From the IMG/VR virus record IMGVR_UViG_3300012931_000759, positions 186,001 to 250,000 of that record: a stretch of DNA of 64,000 nt. The stretch is one strand, 5' to 3'. The notes below the pieces were generated by a model. The model was not told the DNA's origin. It ran no database searches and was given only the letters and a program-made list of their open reading frames with translations. Below, piece after piece: positions 33,632-41,273 of the stretch. Position 1 is the stretch's first letter. The number at the start of each line of letters is the position of its first letter. The position numbers and the translations under genes were made by a program. Origin of the DNA: a virus.

Positions 33632-34282
33632 GTGCCGAAGACACAGATACATGGCAGCGATGTCGACATAGAAACCTCGATGCGGCTAGCTCAGCTGACG
33701 TTGGATGGCTATGGTTTCGACGGAAATGAGCAGCCAGAGGCGATGGTAGGTCTCGTCATGAGGAGCGGCGACAACGGACCCGTTACGCTCATGGTTGCGG
33801 CAGCAGACGGTTACATCGAACAGGTGGCGGCGGGACACGTCACCCTGCGCGGATTTACCTCCATCCAGAACAACGCCGAGGTTCATGGCGACTTCGCCAG
33901 CAACAAGCTTGCGAACGGCCAGGAGACGGATGTCAAGACCGTGACAGCCTTGGTCTCCGTTGCGGCCGCTGCGCAGCAGGCGACCTCCATCCAGATTCCC
34001 ATAAACTCCGAAGTGTTGGGCGTGTCGATCCACGTTTCCGTGAAGCCGCCGGGTACATCCTCGATGGATGTTGGTGTGGCCGGATCTGCTTTGTCCAGGC
34101 GAAGGTATGGTGTGAATCTGTCAACTGACGCTGGGACGTCTCATCCCGGTATCGAATCGCCAGGCTTGTCATATCTTGCTGCCACGCCCATAACACTCTC
34201 CTTCAACATCGCCCCGTCCGACGGCAGCGGTCTCATCAGAATTACAATCCACTACAGGGCCATCATTCCCGCCTCGAGTTAG
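33632..34282 (+). CDS. Fibre-type protein, paralogue of 36674-38269
   Basis: 216 residues from GTG 33632. The opening MPKTQIHGSD resembles MPRTQIRGTQ of the 35963 gene. The next 75 residues (LTLDGYGFDGNEQPEAMVGL ... VTLMVAAADGYIEQ) match the N-terminus of the 36674 protein (VTVDGYSGEELNEGYQTGIV ... LTLAAADGAITQ). The remainder is a small beta domain. Confidence 0.65.
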   Translation: MPKTQIHGSDVDIETSMRLAQLTLDGYGFDGNEQPEAMVGLVMRSGDNGPVTLMVAAADGYIEQVAAGHVTLRGFTSIQNNAEVHGDFASNKLANGQETDVKTVTALVSVAAAAQQATSIQIPINSEVLGVSIHVSVKPPGTSSMDVGVAGSALSRRRYGVNLSTDAGTSHPGIESPGLSYLAATPITLSFNIAPSDGSGLIRITIHYRAIIPASS

Positions 34283-34289
34283 GAACAAT

Positions 34290-35834
34290 ATGGACAAACA
34301 GCAGGTCAGGACATGCCTGGACGCCACGTTCGCGGCGGGGGACAAGGCGGCCTACATGAGGCTGGCCAACGCCCGCTTCATGGCCTCCGTCGTAGAGGTA
34401 TTGTGGGACATACGCGGTGAGATGGTTGCTCTCTCCCAGGACGCGACGGCCTTCCGGCAGTTGTCGGAGCGGATTGAATCGGCTCGCAAGCAGCCGGGTG
34501 TCCGCGGACGCTGCCTTGAGGTCTTTCCCGCCGAGAGACGCGCGCTGGTCCGTTTCGGAGGCATCAGGGAGGAGGTGACGGTTTCGCCGCACCTAGAGAT
34601 GGAGAGTCTTGGACCCGGCACAGAAGTGCTGATACAGGGCAACCAGACCGGCGGAAGAACAATCGCCGACATCCGCATGGACACGGGATTCGACGGTTGT
34701 ATAACGACCATCGCCGAGATGCTCGATGGATACCGCGCAGCGATCGACGAGAATGGCGCCAAGGTCATCGCGCAGATAGCCGGAGGCTTGGATTGCGTGG
34801 CCGGAAACACCGTACGGTACGATCCGGTGGCGCACCTGGTCCTGGAGGTTCTGGAGCGCGGCGAGATCGCGGCACTCCGACTGGAGAAGCCCCCGAAACA
34901 CACTTTCGACGACATCGGCGGCTTGACCGAGCAGAAGCTTATGTTACGCGAACGGCTGATTTATCCTGTCATCTATAAGGAGGTATTCGTCAAGTACGGC
35001 TTAGAGGTAGCGAAGGGTGCGTTACTTTATGGACCACCCGGATGCGGAAAAAATCTGCTAGCAAGCGCTGTTTTCAACGAGATGCGCGTCTTGCGCGGTG
35101 GGAAAACGACGGAGGGCTTTTTTGTCATCAATGGTCCCGAGTGTCTATCCGAATGGGCAGGAAAAACCGAGCGGACGATTCGCGAGGTTTTTCAGAGGGC
35201 AAGGGAGGCTGCGGATAAAAGCGGATTGCCTTCCGTGGTATTCTGGGACGAATTGGAGAGCCTTGCCGGCACCAGGCGAGATTCGCCCACATATATGCCC
35301 GAGAAAACAGTGGTTCCCACCCTGCTGGCTGAACTTCAGGGTCTGGAGGAACATGGTGGCGTCGTTTTACTGGCGGCTACGAACCGCCCGGATCTGGTGG
35401 ATCCGGCACTTCTGCGCCCAGGCAGACTTGGCGATGTTCTGGTGGAAGTTCCGCGCCCCAACAGGGGCGCCGGAGCCGACATCCTAGTAAAACATTTCCG
35501 CAGAGAATTGCCATCGACGCTCGCGGCGATGGTTGATCATGGGTTGGTTGAGCGGCTGGTTGCGCACATTTACGATACAGAGTTGCCGCTTGCGGCGCCG
35601 CGAGGCGGCGTGCTGAGGCGTGACTTGGTAAGTGGTGCATTGTGTGCGCAAATCGCAAAAGAACTCATACTTTCTGCCTGTTTATCAGAGATTTGCGGCA
35701 CACAAGGACCTACAATGAAAGATGGATTGGCAGTGGCTGACCGGCTTATACTGGCGCAGATCCTTGCGCAGACAAGCGATAACGGCGGATCCCTACTAGT
35801 CCGACCACTTCAGACGGGAGGATATCCTGGCTGA
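34290..35834 (+). CDS. AAA+ ATPase, ARC/Mpa (proteasomal ATPase)-like, altered Walker A
   Basis: 514 residues. Residues 30-70 helical; about 75-125 an OB-like domain (VTVSPHLEMESLGPGTEVLI) as in ARC/Mpa proteins; then the AAA core: TFDDIGGL, Walker A GPPGCGKN (248-255), Walker B VVFWDELES (about 316-324), sensor LLAATNRPDLVDPALLRPGR. Two departures: the Thr/Ser after the Walker A Lys is Asn, and the RPGR(F/L)D that normally follows is RPGRLGD. The C-terminus ends GGYPG and lacks the GQYL-type tail of Mpa. Sits between two fibre-type genes. Possible unfoldase/chaperone; role in a phage unknown. Confidence 0.75.
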   Translation: MDKQQVRTCLDATFAAGDKAAYMRLANARFMASVVEVLWDIRGEMVALSQDATAFRQLSERIESARKQPGVRGRCLEVFPAERRALVRFGGIREEVTVSPHLEMESLGPGTEVLIQGNQTGGRTIADIRMDTGFDGCITTIAEMLDGYRAAIDENGAKVIAQIAGGLDCVAGNTVRYDPVAHLVLEVLERGEIAALRLEKPPKHTFDDIGGLTEQKLMLRERLIYPVIYKEVFVKYGLEVAKGALLYGPPGCGKNLLASAVFNEMRVLRGGKTTEGFFVINGPECLSEWAGKTERTIREVFQRAREAADKSGLPSVVFWDELESLAGTRRDSPTYMPEKTVVPTLLAELQGLEEHGGVVLLAATNRPDLVDPALLRPGRLGDVLVEVPRPNRGAGADILVKHFRRELPSTLAAMVDHGLVERLVAHIYDTELPLAAPRGGVLRRDLVSGALCAQIAKELILSACLSEICGTQGPTMKDGLAVADRLILAQILAQTSDNGGSLLVRPLQTGGYPG

Positions 35835-35837
35835 AAA

Positions 35838-35856
35838 TCTATCAATAACGAAGCAT
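35838..35856 (+). promoter_or_regulatory. Phage late-type promoter
   Basis: TCTATCAATA at 35838-35847, starting three bases after the ATPase stop; six bases, then CAT at 35854-35856. Leaves a leader of about 108 bases before ATG 35963. Confidence 0.8.
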
Positions 35857-35962
35857 TAAATTGGAATATGAGCCGGTGCGATCACCGGTTGTGTTTTGCT
35901 TTCAATGGAAGGCAGTTGGCATTCCAGTCTTTGGTTCATGTTTAGTTAAAGGGAGTCGGCAG

Positions 35963-36385
35963 ATGCCTCGGACCCAGATCAGAGGCACCCAGACTTGCGA
36001 TGGTTCCATAACCTCTGCGAATCTTGCGGATGGTGCGGTTGTCACGACGAAATTACAGGACCTGGGTGTTACTGAGCAAAAGTTGGCCAGCGATGTGGCG
36101 ACGCGCCTATTGAGCACGGCGTCCCCTGTTGGCCGGGTCCATTTTGGATATGCCATTCCCGCTGACACAGATATAACGATTCCTGGGATAATCACGTATG
36201 CCTCCCTTGCGGATTTCCTAAATAGGCTAGTCGTGACGCTAAATGGCCAGATGATGTATAACGGAGCTGCGGCCCCGGTAACACCGGATGATCCGACCGA
36301 TGTTTATCCGGGAAGTTCGGACAGTCAAATCAGATTCTCTTTCGCGCTTGAGCGCGGCAGCAGAATCCAGGTGGTTCGCCTATGA
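35963..36385 (+). CDS. Small fibre-type protein
   Basis: 140 residues. Start chosen at ATG 35963 behind AAGGGAGTCGGC; the longer frame would begin almost at the promoter. Opens MPRTQIRGTQ. The C-terminal domain (VVTLNGQMMYNGAA ... QIRFSFALERGSRIQVV) is shared with the end of the 36674 protein and with the 38730 protein. Overlaps the next start by ATGA. Confidence 0.7.
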   Translation: MPRTQIRGTQTCDGSITSANLADGAVVTTKLQDLGVTEQKLASDVATRLLSTASPVGRVHFGYAIPADTDITIPGIITYASLADFLNRLVVTLNGQMMYNGAAAPVTPDDPTDVYPGSSDSQIRFSFALERGSRIQVVRL

Positions 36386-36633
36386 GCACCGACGCAAAAA
36401 ACAGGTACACGACTAGTGACATCGCCGTCGCGGCCTATTTAAAGCTCAAGGGTGTGCGGCTTGTGGATTGTGGGAAGGATGGGCAGAAATTTTCCTTTAT
36501 TTTCGAGGATCCCAACGATAACTGTGGTGACCTCGCGCTGGAGTTTATCAACAGCGACTGCCGTCGCTACGACGATGAGATGCGGTCGCTGAAGAAAGTT
36601 TTGTACAGCAAGGGGAAGAGGGAGATTCACTGA
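36382..36633 (+). CDS. Small protein, possibly DUF5659-like
   Basis: 83 residues. YTTSDIAVAAYLKLKGVRLV, FSFIFEDP and a final RSLKKVLYS follow the pattern I remember for the DUF5659 family of phage and bacterial small proteins. The match is from memory and not verified. Coupled to the fibre gene by ATGA. Confidence 0.6.
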   Translation: MSTDAKNRYTTSDIAVAAYLKLKGVRLVDCGKDGQKFSFIFEDPNDNCGDLALEFINSDCRRYDDEMRSLKKVLYSKGKREIH

Positions 36634-36673
36634 CCCTGTGTGAAAATTCATGTTCTTGGAGGGATAACCAACC

Positions 36674-38269
36674 ATGTCTCGCAGCAGGTTTCGCGCTTCG
36701 GCGCTCGACCCCAATGATAGTTTTTCTTTCGCCAACGTCACTGTCGATGGATACTCCGGCGAAGAACTAAACGAGGGGTACCAGACCGGTATTGTCCTTA
36801 AGTACGGTCCGACAGGCGCAACCAAGCTGACGCTGGCCGCAGCCGACGGCGCCATCACCCAGAGCGGCACGGGCCTCGTGTCGTTCAACGGCAACGTTCA
36901 TGCAAATAACGACATGCTGGTTCTCGGCAACTTCACGGTTATGGGTACTACGACCGAGATCGACACTGACCAGATGTTCGTGACCGATCCGATCACGACC
37001 CTGAACGCTTCGGGCAGCGAGCTGCTCAGCCAGTGGTCCGGTCTCTCAATCCGCGACGCTGACGGCTACAACCGCATCGGCTGGTCTTTCGATGGCTACT
37101 GGGCCCTCTCCACGGCAGCCGTGGCAGGTATGGACGCCAACCCCGATAGGGCAATCGCCTTCGTGGGCTCCACTTTCACCAATGGTGACCTGTCCGTGAT
37201 CTCGTCGCATGCCGGTTCTGGTGCGCATAAGGTCGGTGTCTTTCCGACCGGCAACCTGATCTCCGACAATGTCCAGAATGCCCTCGAGGAACTACAGGGC
37301 GAGATCGATGCCCTGATCCCCGGTTCTGTCACTTCGGCTGAGGGCACTACGAGCCTCAACTGGACCATCCACAAGTACGATGCTCCGTTCACGCAGGAGT
37401 CCCCTTGCCTGATCGAGCACGGCGGGAACGGCCTTGGCAGCGAGCTCGACGGCTATCTTTGTACCATCACAGATCCGACCCAGCCCTACCGGATGCAGTT
37501 CAAGATGTACAAAGACGCCGTCCTTATCGATCCCTCCGTCCATATCGGTGTCTACGGAGGCGTCGAGGATCTGAACTCTAGCCTGGTGTTCAACGCTGGC
37601 ACGGGCGCGGCCGCCAAAATCGCAAGCATCAAGCTGTGGGGTACTGAGGATAGGCTGATCTACGACGCCACCGAGCACAATTTTGCCGGTCCCGTCGAGA
37701 TGTACAACAGTCTCCTGGTCGATGGCTACCTCGACGCCTACGGTAACGTGGCTCTTGGCGACTCTTCGTCCGACACCCTGTACGTCGGCGCGACTATCGT
37801 AAGCAGCCTCCTGCCGGAGAACAACCTACACCTGCTAGGCGACCCGACGCACCGCTGGATGGACGGCTACTTCGACTTCTTCGTCCCGACCTACTACACG
37901 CCGGTCGGCAGCAACTACAGCCTCGAGGGGCACCTGAAGGGCATTGACGCGAAGCTGGGAACCATTACCAACTTCACGCACGGCGCCTACATTATCACGG
38001 CTGGCGAGGCTGCCACTGACACGCTGGACTCGTCGCGGGCGGTCAACCAAGGGATCCAGGCGGATGTGGGCTCGCTCACGGACACACAGTTCCTTAACAA
38101 CGTTTACGTCTACCTTGACGGCCAGCTGCTCCTGAACGATACGGCAAAGCGAGCCAACAACGGGGCAGTCGTGAACGACGTGGCCAGGGACAGCGCGACC
38201 CCCAGCCTGCTGCGCTTCAACCGCGACGTTAAGAAGGGTGCGATCCTACAGATTGTTATCACGATGTAG
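36674..38269 (+). CDS. Tail fibre-type protein
   Basis: 531 residues, strong ribosome site GGAGGGATAACCAACC. The N-terminal domain is paralogous to 33632-34282; the centre is beta-rich with six DGY triplets; VMGTTTEIDTDQMFVTDPI resembles the shaft-to-tip segments of phage fibres. The C-terminal domain (VYLDGQLLLNDTAK ... RFNRDVKKGAILQIVI) is shared with two smaller neighbours. Followed at once by a strong terminator, so it ends the promoter unit that starts at 35838. Confidence 0.7.
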   Translation: MSRSRFRASALDPNDSFSFANVTVDGYSGEELNEGYQTGIVLKYGPTGATKLTLAAADGAITQSGTGLVSFNGNVHANNDMLVLGNFTVMGTTTEIDTDQMFVTDPITTLNASGSELLSQWSGLSIRDADGYNRIGWSFDGYWALSTAAVAGMDANPDRAIAFVGSTFTNGDLSVISSHAGSGAHKVGVFPTGNLISDNVQNALEELQGEIDALIPGSVTSAEGTTSLNWTIHKYDAPFTQESPCLIEHGGNGLGSELDGYLCTITDPTQPYRMQFKMYKDAVLIDPSVHIGVYGGVEDLNSSLVFNAGTGAAAKIASIKLWGTEDRLIYDATEHNFAGPVEMYNSLLVDGYLDAYGNVALGDSSSDTLYVGATIVSSLLPENNLHLLGDPTHRWMDGYFDFFVPTYYTPVGSNYSLEGHLKGIDAKLGTITNFTHGAYIITAGEAATDTLDSSRAVNQGIQADVGSLTDTQFLNNVYVYLDGQLLLNDTAKRANNGAVVNDVARDSATPSLLRFNRDVKKGAILQIVITM

Positions 38270-38292
38270 GCATGAGATAGGCACGACAACCT

Positions 38293-38323
38293 ACGGGGCG
38301 GCGGCTTCCGCCGCCCCGTTTTC
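38293..38323 (+). terminator. Rho-independent terminator
   Basis: CGGGGCGGCGG (38294-38304) pairs with CCGCCGCCCCG (38308-38318), short loop, then TTTT. Confidence 0.85.
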
Positions 38324-38341
38324 AGTAAGTGGGGAGGAAAG

Positions 38342-38749
38342 ATGGAGCGGAAGGTATCACTAGATGACAAATCCTCGGAGACGATTGAGATGCTGGCCGA
38401 CGTGTTTGACGACCTACAGACCGCCCTTGAGCCAATCCGAGACAAAGCGCTGGACGAACGGGCGCGTCTCGTGGGGTACGCCCAGTGTGCCGAGCAGATG
38501 ATCAAGATCATCGCGGATCAGGTCGCGGGCCTGCGGGAGCTGGCCAAGAAAAAAATGGCCGCCCCGACGGCCGAGCTTGTTCCTAAGAGGCCGGACGGGA
38601 ATCCGACTACAGCTTCGGCCTCGTTCGCAATGGGGCAGGAGAAGCCGACTGCGGTACAACCCGCGTCTAAGAATGGAACGCCGAAAAACGGACGTACGCG
38701 CATGAAGACCTTGAAGGAGGTCACAAGAGGTGGTGACAATAGCGCTTAG
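38342..38749 (+). CDS. Helical protein, unknown
   Basis: 135 residues, ribosome site GGGGAGGAAAG. N-terminal 75 residues are amphipathic helix (ETIEMLADVFDDLQTALEPI, ADQVAGLRELAKKKMA); the C-terminal part is basic and disordered. Overlaps the next gene by 20 bases. No family recognised. Confidence 0.65.
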   Translation: MERKVSLDDKSSETIEMLADVFDDLQTALEPIRDKALDERARLVGYAQCAEQMIKIIADQVAGLRELAKKKMAAPTAELVPKRPDGNPTTASASFAMGQEKPTAVQPASKNGTPKNGRTRMKTLKEVTRGGDNSA

Positions 38750-39032
38750 GAGTTCCGGGGGCGCGCTTGAGCACCTCCATGTCAAAGACGACCTCAGCGG
38801 CCAGGTGGACGGCTACAGTACCGTCTTTACTACCACCTTTGAGTACAAGTTCGGCAGCCTAATAGTGTTCCTCGGCGGCCAGGCGATGTTGAACGGGGCC
38901 GACAATGATTTCGTCGAAAGTGGCCCCCAGGAGTTTACCTGGGTCAACGACCTGATAGGCCCTCCAGGATCCGGGGTGGGCAGCTGCGAAACTACGATGT
39001 TCGCGTACTACGAGCGCGTCCTGCCGACATGA
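38730..39032 (+). CDS. Small fibre-domain protein
   Basis: 100 residues from GTG 38730 behind GAGGTG. Nearly the whole protein is the LIVFLGGQAMLNGADNDF-type domain that closes the 35963 and 36674 products, here standing alone with a C-terminal Cys. Confidence 0.6.
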   Translation: MVTIALRSSGGALEHLHVKDDLSGQVDGYSTVFTTTFEYKFGSLIVFLGGQAMLNGADNDFVESGPQEFTWVNDLIGPPGSGVGSCETTMFAYYERVLPT

Positions 39033-39040
39033 GGTGACTA

Positions 39041-39361
39041 ATGGCCATTGGGCCCTTCAAGGCGGGAGATATTGTCCGCATTCCGCTGGCCGTCACATTG
39101 GACGGGAAGGCACTCGCGGTGGCGAATCCGCGCATCCAGCGGCTGATACTGCCAGACCACACTGATGCACCAGGATACCCGGCCGCGATGTCGGAAGCCG
39201 AGCCTGGCGTGTACTACTTGGAGCGCCAGCTGTTCGTGATCGGAAACTACACCGCAATCATACGGTGCGAGCTGGACGCAAGCACGCTGGAAGGGATCGA
39301 GTCGTTCAACGTCCAACAGCCCTTCGGATTCCCGAGGATAGAGAGGGCGTGCGATTCGTAA
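39041..39361 (+). CDS. Small beta-rich protein, probable neck/tail component
   Basis: 106 residues, AGGTGACTA before the ATG. Immunoglobulin-like pattern (GDIVRIPLAVTLDGKALA ... GNYTAIIRCELD) that resembles the N-terminal domain of the next protein. Probable virion protein. Confidence 0.6.
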   Translation: MAIGPFKAGDIVRIPLAVTLDGKALAVANPRIQRLILPDHTDAPGYPAAMSEAEPGVYYLERQLFVIGNYTAIIRCELDASTLEGIESFNVQQPFGFPRIERACDS

Positions 39362-39382
39362 GTATCTGGAGGTGACCGTCGC

Positions 39383-40273
39383 ATGGCGACAAGCTGCGAA
39401 ACCAGGACAGTGATCATCGGCCATTCCATTAACCTCGAGATCAAGGTGCTGAACGCGCTTGGCCAGCCCACGGATGCCGACAGTGCGCCATGGGTCGAGA
39501 TCAAGGACTCCAACGGAAGCACAGTGCGTCCGCTGTCGCCCTCGGGCGTCATACGTCTTGACACTGGCATGTACCAATTCACCTATGCGCCTTCTGGATC
39601 CGCTAGGACCGGTATCTGGACCGACCATTGGCGCGCCGTTGTGGATGGCTTTACCACGGACGCATCCCTACAGTTTATCGTGCTCAGCACGAATGCATCC
39701 ATCGACGTGGCCGGTCTCCAGATCGGCGACGCTCCCTGTAAAGTCTACAGCCAGGCGGAAATCGCGGGTATCAACATCCTGCTGGCGCAGCTGAAATGCC
39801 GCCTAAAGAACAACGCCAAGGCGGAAACCCTGGACGAGTACGGCCAGAAAACCTTTGTCGACTGCCCGATCTTCACTGACGATGAGCTACTGTGCTTCTT
39901 GAATAGCAGTCTCTCGGAGTTCAACCAGACGCCCCATTGGACTAGCTTCAGCTATGACAGTTCCATTATCTACGAGCGCAACGCCCATGTGGTTGTGGAG
40001 GGCGCGTACATTGTTGCTCTTGCTGCACAGATGCTGGTCGAGGCAGGACGAGAGTTTACGATTAATGACAATGGTATTAGCCTTTTGCCGCCTCCGTTGT
40101 CAACCACGATGAACAACCAGTTCGGCGCCTTGTTGACGGCGCATACAGAACGTCTGAAGTATATCAAATGTAGTATGAAACCCTCACCTGTAGGCGTAGG
40201 TACGCTAAGAGTGCTTGCAGTGTCTCCCGCATTTTTGAGATTGAGACATTTGCGGCAACGTCAAATCATTTAA
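39383..40273 (+). CDS. Neck/head-completion-type structural protein
   Basis: 296 residues. Residues 1-110 form a beta sandwich like the previous gene. The rest (FTDDELLCFLNSSLSEFNQT, EGAYIVALAAQMLVEAGREF, DNGISLLPPPLSTTMNNQFG, and a basic end FLRLRHLRQRQI) follows a pattern I associate with conserved neck proteins of large myophages, where helices pack against the head-tail connector. Assignment by pattern only. Confidence 0.6.
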   Translation: MATSCETRTVIIGHSINLEIKVLNALGQPTDADSAPWVEIKDSNGSTVRPLSPSGVIRLDTGMYQFTYAPSGSARTGIWTDHWRAVVDGFTTDASLQFIVLSTNASIDVAGLQIGDAPCKVYSQAEIAGINILLAQLKCRLKNNAKAETLDEYGQKTFVDCPIFTDDELLCFLNSSLSEFNQTPHWTSFSYDSSIIYERNAHVVVEGAYIVALAAQMLVEAGREFTINDNGISLLPPPLSTTMNNQFGALLTAHTERLKYIKCSMKPSPVGVGTLRVLAVSPAFLRLRHLRQRQII

Positions 40274-40296
40274 GAAAGGTTATAAAATGGAAACCA

Positions 40297-40491
40297 GTGT
40301 TCGGGGAAACGGCATTCTGGAAAATATCCGTCAATGATCAGACAAGGGAGCGCATCCTGTTGAAGAAGGGTTGGCGGCACATCTCAGTGATTTACGACGG
40401 TGGACACAACCCTATTTTTGTGCGTCGGATCGTGGATGAGATTGTTGCTATACTGCCGACAGATTGGGTCGGCAAAAGAGAATTGCGATGA
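40297..40491 (+). CDS. Small protein with uncertain start
   Basis: 64 residues from GTG 40297. The better ribosome site (AGAAAGG before ATG 40287) opens a different frame that stops after 16 codons, so either the start is unusual or there is a frameshift or sequence error near 40300. Coupled to the next gene by ATGA, which supports this reading frame at its end. Confidence 0.5.
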   Translation: MFGETAFWKISVNDQTRERILLKKGWRHISVIYDGGHNPIFVRRIVDEIVAILPTDWVGKRELR

Positions 40492-40763
40492 GTATTTGTA
40501 AGAGAGCCATAGAGTACGCTGGGGTGGCCAATCCAACCACCCCAGATGAGATGCGTATCGAGATCCTCGGACTGCGCAACGCAATCAGGCAGGCCGAGGA
40601 GTTGATAAGCCGACACGAGCAGGCGATGGAGATTGCTGCCTACATGAGGAGGCTCGCCGCAGTCGGCCCGGAAGAGACGCAGAATGCTATCGAGGGAGAA
40701 GCTGATATCCGAACTCCGGAAGGAACTCAAGCGGAGCCTAGTGGCCCTCCGCTTGTGCGATAG
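40488..40763 (+). CDS. Small helical protein, unknown
   Basis: 91 residues from ATG 40488 overlapping the previous stop. One long helix (EMRIEILGLRNAIRQAEELI and onward) and an acidic tail. No family recognised. Confidence 0.6.
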   Translation: MSICKRAIEYAGVANPTTPDEMRIEILGLRNAIRQAEELISRHEQAMEIAAYMRRLAAVGPEETQNAIEGEADIRTPEGTQAEPSGPPLVR

Positions 40764-40780
40764 GATGGAGGGATTTGGCT

Positions 40781-41260
40781 ATGCCGATGTCGTCAGGCAC
40801 TTTCAGGGACATGGATCGCCGGGAACTGGTAAAGCGCATTCGCCGGGAATTGAAGAACGAAAAGGCTATCCTCGAGATCCTGGACAAGTACAATCTTGAT
40901 CCATCCATAATCGACCATGTGTCCATCAAGTTCGAGCCTCTGGATGTCTCGGCGAAAACTGTGGATGGCCACGTCATTCTCAACGAGAGGCTGCTTGATG
41001 GCGACTGGCGCGATATTGTCCGCTACGCAACCCACGAGTTGACCCATGTTGCACAACAGACCACCTCCGATATAGAAAAAACACAGGATCTCGATTACTT
41101 GGATGATCCTTATGAAAAAGAAGCTTTCCGGACACAAAGGAAAGTAATGGAGGAACTCTACGATCCGGAGGAAATACAGTCATATCTTGAAGGTTTGGTT
41201 GACCATCATGGTCTAAAAGGCAAGGAACGTCTCCGCAAGATCAGGGAATTGAAGCGGTAG
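40781..41260 (+). CDS. Putative gluzincin-type metallopeptidase (HELTH)
   Basis: 159 residues, start behind GGAGGG. YATHELTHVAQQ gives the HExxH zinc motif near residue 88; the later DDPYEKEAFRTQ supplies a candidate glutamate as third ligand, the layout of short gluzincins (minigluzincin type). HExxH and the downstream Glu are intact, so it may be active. Placed among neck/tail genes, hence possibly a processing or virion peptidase. Confidence 0.65.
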   Translation: MPMSSGTFRDMDRRELVKRIRRELKNEKAILEILDKYNLDPSIIDHVSIKFEPLDVSAKTVDGHVILNERLLDGDWRDIVRYATHELTHVAQQTTSDIEKTQDLDYLDDPYEKEAFRTQRKVMEELYDPEEIQSYLEGLVDHHGLKGKERLRKIRELKR

Positions 41261-41273
41261 GCTTAGGAGCACC

